A stretch of 25,580 nucleotides of DNA from assembly GCA_003151665.1 (NCBI GenBank), contig PLYD01000252.1, positions 19,674 to 45,253 on the forward strand, in the 5' to 3' direction. The notes below the pieces were generated by a model. It was not told the DNA's origin and searched no databases. It saw nothing but the letters and a program-made list of their open reading frames with translations. This document shows positions 8,428 to 15,505 of the stretch, piece by piece (position 1 is the first letter of the stretch; each line of letters starts with the position of its first letter). The position numbers and the translations under genes are program-made. The stretch is from Candidatus Dormiibacterota bacterium (GTDB lineage Bacteria; Chloroflexota; Dormibacteria; Dormibacterales; Dormibacteraceae).

Positions 8428-10965
8428 ATGCGCAGGGTTTCCGTGGGTCTTGGAGGTTCCTTTGTTCTCCTGGCCGCCGCGGTTGCGGTCCTTGTTCTCG
8501 ATCTCTTTGAGCCGCTGACCCGCTACGGCGTGGCCGCCGTGCTGGCGCTGGCCGGGCTGATCCTGCTTGCATCCGAGATCCTCTGGCTGCGCAAGCGGGA
8601 AGACCGCGGTCAGCTCCTTTGGACGGCCCTTCTCGACGGAATCCTGGTGGCCGCAGTGGTCCTTGCGATGACGCCCCTTGTGGCGATCATTCGCGGTTTT
8701 GCTGACCTCATCGCGCAGTCGAAAACGCTGAGCGGCGCCGATTGGCTCGGTTACGGTTTCGCGTTCACGGGCCTATTCCTCGGCGCGGTGTTCTTCGCCT
8801 ACGCCGTCAAGTACTACCTGAGCACCGTGATCGTGCTCATCACGACAATCGCGTTCGGTCGAAACGGTGGCAACGGCAACGGCAACGGGAAGCGCCGGGC
8901 CGGTCTGAAAAACGGCTACTACATCGACCTCGGCTACCACCCGTTCGTGTCGGTGCACGTCGCTGCCTACAACGAAAGAAGGGTGATCGAGCGGCTGCTG
9001 GTCGCTCTGTCCCAGCTCGAGTATCCCGAGTACGAGGTGATCGTCGTCGATGACTCGACCGACGACTCGAAGCAGATCCTCGAACGCTGGGTGAACACAC
9101 CGAGATTCAAAATCCTCCATCGCAACAGCCGCGCCGGTTACAAGGGCGGCGCTCTGCGCGAAGCGCTGAAGGTGATGGATCCGCGAGCGGAGTACGTGAT
9201 CATCTTCGACGCAGATTCGGTGCCTTTCCCGGACGCGATCGATCGCTTTCTGCCGCATTTCTATTACGAGAACGGGAACGGCAAGAACGGTCATGGCAAT
9301 GGCCACCTCGCGCCCGAGGCCGAGCAGAACGGGCACGATCGGCACGAATACAAGAGGCGCGAGAACGTCGCCGCGGTGCAGAGCTACCAGTGGCACGTGT
9401 TGAACAAGTCCGAGAGCTGGCTCACCGAGGCGGTGCGAGCGGAGTACGCGGGCAGCTACATGGTGGAGCGGCCGTTCCAGGACGCGGTGGGGTCGCTGAA
9501 GATGGTGGCGGGAACCTCCTACATGATCAGGGCGGATTTGCTCCGTGAGATTGGGTGGGGGACCAGCATCACCGAAGATTGGGAGCTCACCCTCAAGCTG
9601 TATGTGCGCGGCTACAAGGTCGCTTACACGCCGTGGGCCGAGACGCCTGCCGAATGCGTAAGCACGTTCTCCCGCCTGGCTCGTCAGCGAATGCGCTGGG
9701 CGGAGGGACACACGTACAACGTCCGCAGATACTTCCTTCCGATCCTGCTATCGCCGTTTGTGACCTTCCTGGAGAAGCTCGAGTTCCTCTTCGACACCAC
9801 TTACTACCTGCAAGCAGGACTCTTCATCGTGGGCACCCTGGCCTGGCTGCTGTCCGAGGTGTTCTTCCACACGCACGTGCCAGGTTGGACCGCGACGCTC
9901 GGCTGGGCGCTGCTCTTCTCCAACATCCTTGCACTGCCACTGATGAACCTCGGCGGGCTCCTCCTGGAGGAGGCGCCTCCCCGTGACCTTCAAGGCGTGC
10001 TGGGTGCGGTCGTTCTGTCGTTTGCGCTGGTGCCCTTTCAAGGGTGGGCCGCTTTCAAGGGCCTGCTCAGTAAGGAGGAGGGACCGTGGTTCCGAACACC
10101 GAAGACCGGCCGGATCACCGACGAGGTCCACCACCTTCGCCGCCTCAACCTGCTTCGGCGCTGGCTCCTCGGCCACCGCGCCGCAGTCGGCGAAGGCCGC
10201 CGCGCGGATGCGCGTCCGTCAGCTGGATCTCCAACCGGGCCGGTTCGCTCGGTTCCCGTCAAACAGCGGCTGGCGCATCGCAGGCTCGGGTGGGTGGTGG
10301 TGGGAGCCATCGGACTGACCATCGCTGCGCTTGCGTGGGGATCCTCCGGCGTGCCGGTCGTCGAGTCGGCGGGCAACTCCCTGTACCTGCACGGGACCGG
10401 CGTTTCGCCCGCTTGCGTGCCTTCAAGCATGGATCGGTCGGTCGGCTTCCGCTCCCCACCCTGCTCGGTAACGTCCAATGGAACCACCTCGACCTATTCG
10501 TTCACGCCCACTCCGGCGGGGCAGACGGTCAGTGGGACATGGTCGTTCCTCTTCTACTGGAATGGCGGCTCGGGCGCGGTCAAAGACACCATCGGCCTCA
10601 GCGCCGGCGTGCTCACTGGCGGCGTCTGCGTCGTCCAGATCCCGACCGGCGGCGCGACCTGGACCACCACCTACGGAAGCCGCGGAATCAACACCACCAG
10701 CCCGGTCACTGTCAACACGAGTGCGTCCCAGACGGTGGTGATTCCGCCGGGCGGCACGCTCTGCCTCATCGTCACCCTTTCCCACCGCACAGGGGGCGCC
10801 ACCCACTTCCTCTATGACGGCGTCGCTGGGACTGCCGACACGCAACTGATCACGCCATCCCTCGTGGTCCCCGAGTCGGTTCTCGGTTTCGTCGGCCTGG
10901 CGCTGGCGATCCCGCTGATAACTGGCAGGCGCCGGCTGCTGTCCTTCTTCAGGGTGCGTGGATGA
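8428..10965 (+). CDS. Processive GT2 polysaccharide synthase fused to an ectodomain with PEP-CTERM-like sorting tail
   Basis: An 845-residue membrane protein. Three to four N-terminal helices (within about 10-145) lead to a cytoplasmic family-2 glycosyltransferase domain. All cellulose/hyaluronan-synthase-type motifs are present: DDS (208-210), DAD (261-263), TED (382-384) and QRMRW (420-424). Further helices follow (about 455-545). A second module then begins with a basic patch and a membrane helix (about 621-637), resembling a signal peptide. It continues as a Thr/Ser/Gly-rich beta-type ectodomain (about 645-812) and ends with VPES (814-817), a hydrophobic helix and RRR (834-836), the three-part layout of exosortase sorting tails. 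Asn-Gly repeats lie at about 147-154 and 282-293. The ATG at 8428 follows an AAGGCGAG site; ATG at 8368 or 8398 would overlap the regulator gene. The stop overlaps the exosortase ATG by 4 nt. The polymer is unknown. Confidence 0.88.
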   Translation: MRRVSVGLGGSFVLLAAAVAVLVLDLFEPLTRYGVAAVLALAGLILLASEILWLRKREDRGQLLWTALLDGILVAAVVLAMTPLVAIIRGFADLIAQSKTLSGADWLGYGFAFTGLFLGAVFFAYAVKYYLSTVIVLITTIAFGRNGGNGNGNGKRRAGLKNGYYIDLGYHPFVSVHVAAYNERRVIERLLVALSQLEYPEYEVIVVDDSTDDSKQILERWVNTPRFKILHRNSRAGYKGGALREALKVMDPRAEYVIIFDADSVPFPDAIDRFLPHFYYENGNGKNGHGNGHLAPEAEQNGHDRHEYKRRENVAAVQSYQWHVLNKSESWLTEAVRAEYAGSYMVERPFQDAVGSLKMVAGTSYMIRADLLREIGWGTSITEDWELTLKLYVRGYKVAYTPWAETPAECVSTFSRLARQRMRWAEGHTYNVRRYFLPILLSPFVTFLEKLEFLFDTTYYLQAGLFIVGTLAWLLSEVFFHTHVPGWTATLGWALLFSNILALPLMNLGGLLLEEAPPRDLQGVLGAVVLSFALVPFQGWAAFKGLLSKEEGPWFRTPKTGRITDEVHHLRRLNLLRRWLLGHRAAVGEGRRADARPSAGSPTGPVRSVPVKQRLAHRRLGWVVVGAIGLTIAALAWGSSGVPVVESAGNSLYLHGTGVSPACVPSSMDRSVGFRSPPCSVTSNGTTSTYSFTPTPAGQTVSGTWSFLFYWNGGSGAVKDTIGLSAGVLTGGVCVVQIPTGGATWTTTYGSRGINTTSPVTVNTSASQTVVIPPGGTLCLIVTLSHRTGGATHFLYDGVAGTADTQLITPSLVVPESVLGFVGLALAIPLITGRRRLLSFFRVRG

Positions 10966-11543
10966 CCCGGCAAGACCGCGACGGCCTGAACATGACCTTG
11001 ATCGCGATCACGTGCGCGCTCCTGATGTTGCTGCCTTTCGTGACCACGTTCGACGATTTGCTCACCTCGTGGGCACTCGCATTGGGCGCCAACAATCCAC
11101 TCCAGGGCATCGTCCCGGTCGAGGCCCGCATGGTGGTTGGCCTGCTTGCACTCGTCGGCGTGCACGCTGCCGCTTCTGGGAGCCATCTCGTCGTCTGGGA
11201 TTCGGCCGGGTCCATGCACACGCTGTTTATCTCGTGGAATTGCATCGGGTGGCAGAGCCTCATCTTGTTGGGGGTCAGCTTCCTTTCCGGCTTCCGCGGA
11301 AACCAGTCGTTGGAAGCGCGAGTTCAGGTGGTGCTCATCGGCGTTGCGGGCACCATGCTTTTGAACCTGATGCGCGTGGCGGCAGTCGCTGCCATCGCAG
11401 CGACGCTGGGACAGACTCCAGCGGTTCTTTTTCACGACTACGGCGGCACAATAATCGTGGTCGTCTGGCTCTTCACCTTCTGGATCTTCGTCCAACGATT
11501 CATCCTGGTCGCGCCCGCCGAAGAGGTTGAAGTCATCGCATGA
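10962..11543 (+). CDS. Exosortase/archaeosortase-family transpeptidase
   Basis: A 193-residue multi-pass membrane protein with the three invariant residues of the exosortase/archaeosortase family in order. They are Cys94 in SWNCIGWQSLILLG, Arg138 in LLNLMRVAAV and His158 in LFHDYGGT. These enzymes cleave C-terminal tripartite tails (short motif, hydrophobic helix, basic end) of exported proteins and attach or release them at the cell surface. It is shorter than the roughly 280-residue EpsH/XrtA type and lacks its extra C-terminal domain, resembling compact forms. ATG at 10962 overlaps the synthase stop (ATGA), and its own stop overlaps the next start (ATGA), so it is translationally coupled on both sides. 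The neighbouring synthase ends in a fitting VPES tail and is the obvious substrate candidate. Subfamily and substrate are inferred. Confidence 0.88.
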   Translation: MTRQDRDGLNMTLIAITCALLMLLPFVTTFDDLLTSWALALGANNPLQGIVPVEARMVVGLLALVGVHAAASGSHLVVWDSAGSMHTLFISWNCIGWQSLILLGVSFLSGFRGNQSLEARVQVVLIGVAGTMLLNLMRVAAVAAIAATLGQTPAVLFHDYGGTIIVVVWLFTFWIFVQRFILVAPAEEVEVIA

Positions 11544-13768
11544 AGCGTTGGTTGCGCCTCGGTCTGCAGACCGCGTTTGGCCTATTTCTGCTTTGGCTGT
11601 GGCTTCGCACAGTCTCGCTGCCTGAGGTCGTCAGCCACGCGCGGGTGCAGAGCTGGCCAGCGGTTGTGTTGATGATCCTTCTGTTCCTGGTGACGAGCGT
11701 CATCAGAGCAAGGCGCTGGCTATTGCTCCTGCGCCCTCTGGCGCCGGTGGGGATGGTGCGAGCGTTCGCCATGAGCGCGGCCGGCGGACTGCTCAACTAT
11801 GTCGTTCCCATCCGCTCCGGCGATGCCGCCAGGGCGTGGTGGCTGTGGCGGCGCCACCGCGTGCCGGCAGGTTCCGCACTGGCCACAATCGTTATCGACA
11901 AGGCGTGTGACCTGAGCGCCGTTGCCGTTGTTCTCGCCATCCTCGAGATCGTCGCCGCCACCGGAGCGGTCAAGGCGCCGAGAGGCTTGCTGGGCGCAGC
12001 CGCTCTTGCGGTCGCTCTTCTTGCCGCAGTGCTGGGCACTGCACTGCTCGGACCCCGGATTGCACGTTCGTCGTTGGCACGCAAGTTGTTGCCGGCAAGA
12101 TTCGCCGCCGGGCTGGCCGGCCAGGCATTCGCGTTTCGCGCCGGTGCGCGTGGCCTTTGGACTCCGGCACTCGCCGCGCGGCTCGGGGCCCTGACTGCCC
12201 TCGCCCTGCTAATCGACGCATTCAACTTCACTCTGCTGTTCGTCGCGGTGGGGGTGCAGGTGCCAACGCTGCAGGCCATGGCTGCGTACCCGGCTTTGCT
12301 GCTGAGCTTCGCGATCCCGGCTGGACCAGGCTACCTGGGCAACCTCGAGGTGGCCGGTTCCCTTGTGCTCGGAGGGGGCCTTGGTCTCGCTCCGGCAGTA
12401 GCCGCGGGCGCGATAGTGCTGTACCACGCGCTCACCGCCGGCTATGCGCTCGGACTGGGACTCGTGGGATTTCTGCTGGTGGGCGGGCGCCGGCGAGTGC
12501 GCGCGGGTGGCCCGCGCCAGATCGCAGTATTTCACTGCGGCTTCACGTATTCGGGTGGTGGTGAGCGCATCGTCATTGAGGAGGTCCTGGGGCTCAGAAG
12601 GCGTGGCTTCAAAGTGGAGTGCTACGCCCCAACTGTTGACGCCTCGCGCTGCTATCCGGACCTGATCGGAGAGGTTCGCGTGCGCACGTTTCTACCGCAG
12701 CTCCCGCGATGGTTCCCCTACCGCGAGGCGATCCAGATGGCCGCGGCTTCGCTGCTCATGCCGCTATACGCCTGGCGGTTGCGCGGTATCGATGCGATAG
12801 TCGCCTGCAACCAACCGAGTGCGTGGATCGCATGGTGGGCCGCGCGTCTTATCGACGTCCCATATGTCGTTTACCTCAATCAGCCGAATCGGCTGGTCTA
12901 TCCCAGGAGCATCGATCGCGAGACTGGTTGGGTGGCAAACGCCGACTACAGGCTGCTGGCCGGCATCGTGATGCGCGCCACCAAGTTCGTCGCCTGGGCT
13001 GACCGGCGCTCAGTGCAAGAGGCGGACCAATTGCTCGTCAACGGCGACTACATCGGCGACATCATCCGCGGCATCTACAAGCGCGAGGCTGTCGACTGCC
13101 CTGCGGGCTGCCACGTCGCCGCATCAGGATTTCCGCTACCTCGCGAGGCGCGCTTCGCAGGCGGCTTGACCATCAACGGCTACCCGATCCGGCGGCCATA
13201 CGTGCTGCTCACCAACCGCCACTACCCGCAGAAGCGGTTCGACCTGGCGATCCGGGCGATGCACGAGGTCCGCGCGCGCCACCCCAAAGTCCAGCTCGTG
13301 ATCCCTGGGCAAGCTACCTCACACACCGCCGTGTTGCAGGCCTTGACCACCGAATCAAAGCTCAACGACGCAGTGCTGTTCCTCGGCGCGATAACGGAGG
13401 AGGAGCTGAATCGCCTCTACGAAGGTGCGGCCGTGTACGTCTATCCCGCACCCGAGGAGGACTTTGGGATGGGCGTGATCGAATCGATGGCTAAGGGAGT
13501 GCCCGTGGTCGCGTGGAACCAAGCGGGTCCGACCGTAACGGTCGGCCCTGGCACCGGGCACCTGGCCGAGCCTCTCGAGGTGGGGGACTACGCGGCCGGC
13601 ATCACGTCGTTGCTGGACGACCCGACGGCCAACCAGGCCACCGGCGAGCGTGCCTTCGAATGGGCGCGTCGGTTCGATTGGGAACGGCACCTCGACACGC
13701 TGCAGATCACTGTCCTGGCAGTCGCTCGATCGCATGAGCGAGTCTCGTCAGAGGCGGCCACCGCATGA
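11540..13768 (+). CDS. UPF0104/AglD-like membrane domain fused to GT4 glycosyltransferase
   Basis: A 742-residue fusion. Residues about 1-320 form a multi-helix domain of the lysylphosphatidylglycerol-synthase-TM/UPF0104 (AglD C-terminal, 'flippase-like') family, with the typical blocks LNYVVPIRSGDAARAWWLWR (85-104), IDKACDL (119-125) and AIPAGPGYLGNLE (258-270). Residues about 326-735 form a GT-B glycosyltransferase of family 4. It has an N-terminal Rossmann start with a glycine loop (FTYSGGGERIV), a donor-binding helix region (TNRHYPQKRFDLAI) and the EX7E motif (E640 to E648 in PEEDFGMGVIESM). The GT domain should act in the cytoplasm on a lipid- or membrane-linked acceptor. The membrane domain may move or present the product, although its activity in this family is not settled. 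ATGA overlaps join it to both neighbours. The two parts are separate genes in many organisms. Confidence 0.87.
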   Translation: MKRWLRLGLQTAFGLFLLWLWLRTVSLPEVVSHARVQSWPAVVLMILLFLVTSVIRARRWLLLLRPLAPVGMVRAFAMSAAGGLLNYVVPIRSGDAARAWWLWRRHRVPAGSALATIVIDKACDLSAVAVVLAILEIVAATGAVKAPRGLLGAAALAVALLAAVLGTALLGPRIARSSLARKLLPARFAAGLAGQAFAFRAGARGLWTPALAARLGALTALALLIDAFNFTLLFVAVGVQVPTLQAMAAYPALLLSFAIPAGPGYLGNLEVAGSLVLGGGLGLAPAVAAGAIVLYHALTAGYALGLGLVGFLLVGGRRRVRAGGPRQIAVFHCGFTYSGGGERIVIEEVLGLRRRGFKVECYAPTVDASRCYPDLIGEVRVRTFLPQLPRWFPYREAIQMAAASLLMPLYAWRLRGIDAIVACNQPSAWIAWWAARLIDVPYVVYLNQPNRLVYPRSIDRETGWVANADYRLLAGIVMRATKFVAWADRRSVQEADQLLVNGDYIGDIIRGIYKREAVDCPAGCHVAASGFPLPREARFAGGLTINGYPIRRPYVLLTNRHYPQKRFDLAIRAMHEVRARHPKVQLVIPGQATSHTAVLQALTTESKLNDAVLFLGAITEEELNRLYEGAAVYVYPAPEEDFGMGVIESMAKGVPVVAWNQAGPTVTVGPGTGHLAEPLEVGDYAAGITSLLDDPTANQATGERAFEWARRFDWERHLDTLQITVLAVARSHERVSSEAATA

Positions 13769-15486
13769 AGCTGCTGCCGAGGTTGTTCGCCGACGAGGAC
13801 GAGCTCGACCGGCAACCACCCGAGGCGGACCCCGAGGCTGAGGCACTAAGAGCCGCAGCGGAGGAACAAACCGGACCGCGGCATCGATGGGTGCTTCTGG
13901 TGGCGATTGGCGCGCTCATTCCGAGGCTTACCTATCTATTTGTCTTCAGCGACCCGGAGAACGCCGGCCATGGGTTCACCGACGCCTACCACCATTGGCA
14001 GATCGCGTACCTGACCAAGGAAATCGGCCTCTCCCACGGCCCCCGACTTTGGGACATACGCGGCGTCGAGTACTTCTGGGGGCTGCTCCATCCCGTGTTG
14101 ATGGACCTGCTCTTCTTCGCTACCGGGTCAGTTGACATCGTCCTAGCGCGGCTTCTCAGTCTGGCATTCGGCTCGCTTGCGGTTGTTCTGATCTTCCTCC
14201 TCTGCCACAGATATTGGGGAATGCCGGTGGCGGTCGCGGCGAGTGCTTTTGCCGCGCTCTCTCCTGCGAGCGTGTTCAACGACGACGCCGGTATGGTCGA
14301 GCCGATCGCAACCGCGCTTCTTCTGCTCGGCATCTGGCTGACGCCGAAGCGAGGCTTCTGGGCCGGGGTCGCCTGGGGGTGCGCGGCGATGGCGAGGGTC
14401 GAGGCCTGGCTCTTCGGAGCCGGTCTCGTGGTGGCTTGGGTTTTGGGGCGCCGCTCGGCTGGGCATAGATTGCCGCTGCTGGCCGGTTGGGCATTGGCGA
14501 TGGGTTTCTACCTCGAATTCCTACTCCATCAGACCGGGAACGCAATCTATCCCCTCTATTGGAACTTCCAAGTCGTCGCCCTGGGATCCACTGAGACCAG
14601 CTCCGCATTGACCGCGGAGCAGCAACTCCTACGGATCCCACTTGGTGCGATTGTCCTCGTTTCCGCCGCCGGTCTCGCGTGGACCCTACGGAAGCGCCCA
14701 CCGTCATACCTGTTACTTACCTACGGATTCGGTTACTGGGTCTTCCAAGCCGGGGCCCTCGGCTTCACAGCGCTGCTGCGGCACGACTCCGCGTGGATGG
14801 AGCGGCGCTTCGAGTTTCCACTGGACTTCGCCGCGATCCTGGTCGCCGTGCTCCTGTTGAACGTACTTCCGCAACAACGTGAACCCCTCAAGGCGGTCGG
14901 CTGGGCGGCCGCGTCGGCTGGCATCCTTGCGATGCAGGTCTTCTGGGCACCGATTCAGCAGGCGTATGCGGCGACCGAGCCCGGGTATCAAGACCAAGTC
15001 CGACTGGGCCGTGCCATCGGCGCTGTCTATAACCGAGTGGAGTTCCAAGGTGGAGTGATAAGCGTGCCGGACAACTCGCCGACGTTGGTCTACACGATGG
15101 TGCGGGACGGGGGTATTCCGGGAGATCGCATAACGAGCCAGTTCTACGATCCCTTCTACTACCTCCCCCCTGGCTATCACTACAGCGACCATAAGGATGT
15201 TGCGGGGCCGCTATTGCAATGCTGGCTTTCAAACACGCGAACCCGTTTGCTGCTCCTGGCGCCGGCAAGCCCCGACAATCCTTCAGTGCCGGACTACGAG
15301 GCTTTCATCAGCGACAATCCACAGTGGTTCACGCAGACCGGCGATCAGCTGGGGGATGGGTTCGCGATCGTTGTGGTGAACGTGCCTGCACCCAGCCAGG
15401 ACGAGTGTGTGCAGGCGGCCCGAGCTGCCGTCGGTTTCGCGGACTTGCTTAAGCCGCCGCTGCGGAACGAGGCGGCGCCCGCGTGA
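13765..15486 (+). CDS. GT-C-fold membrane glycosyltransferase (PMT/ArnT-like)
   Basis: A 573-residue protein with an acidic 38-residue N-terminal cytoplasmic tail, about ten membrane helices (about 42-400) and a C-terminal extracytoplasmic domain (about 405-573). The first loop after TM1 carries Asp73 in GFTDAYHHWQ, at the place of the catalytic Asp of GT-C enzymes of the PMT/GT39/ArnT kind. These use polyprenyl-phosphate sugars on the outer face of the membrane. The C-terminal domain holds YDPFYYLP (461-468) and CWLS (486-489), which recur in a remnant at 23.9-24.3 kb. ATG at 13765 overlaps the previous stop (ATGA). Donor and acceptor are unknown; a lipid-linked sugar made by the downstream GtrB-like enzyme is a reasonable guess. 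Confidence 0.8.
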   Translation: MKLLPRLFADEDELDRQPPEADPEAEALRAAAEEQTGPRHRWVLLVAIGALIPRLTYLFVFSDPENAGHGFTDAYHHWQIAYLTKEIGLSHGPRLWDIRGVEYFWGLLHPVLMDLLFFATGSVDIVLARLLSLAFGSLAVVLIFLLCHRYWGMPVAVAASAFAALSPASVFNDDAGMVEPIATALLLLGIWLTPKRGFWAGVAWGCAAMARVEAWLFGAGLVVAWVLGRRSAGHRLPLLAGWALAMGFYLEFLLHQTGNAIYPLYWNFQVVALGSTETSSALTAEQQLLRIPLGAIVLVSAAGLAWTLRKRPPSYLLLTYGFGYWVFQAGALGFTALLRHDSAWMERRFEFPLDFAAILVAVLLLNVLPQQREPLKAVGWAAASAGILAMQVFWAPIQQAYAATEPGYQDQVRLGRAIGAVYNRVEFQGGVISVPDNSPTLVYTMVRDGGIPGDRITSQFYDPFYYLPPGYHYSDHKDVAGPLLQCWLSNTRTRLLLLAPASPDNPSVPDYEAFISDNPQWFTQTGDQLGDGFAIVVVNVPAPSQDECVQAARAAVGFADLLKPPLRNEAAPA

Positions 15487-15505
15487 CGCTTGAGGCAGCC
15501 ACAGC

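Noticed and set aside
8869..8890. Short tandem GGCAAC repeats considered as a CRISPR-like or phase-variation element
   Set aside because: The unit is six bases inside a coding loop with no spacers. Changes in copy number would keep the frame, so it is not an on/off switch.
10962..11543. Reading the small membrane protein as a generic hypothetical or rhomboid-like protease
   Set aside because: The spacing and context of Cys94, Arg138 and His158 fit the exosortase family, and there is no Ser-His rhomboid motif.
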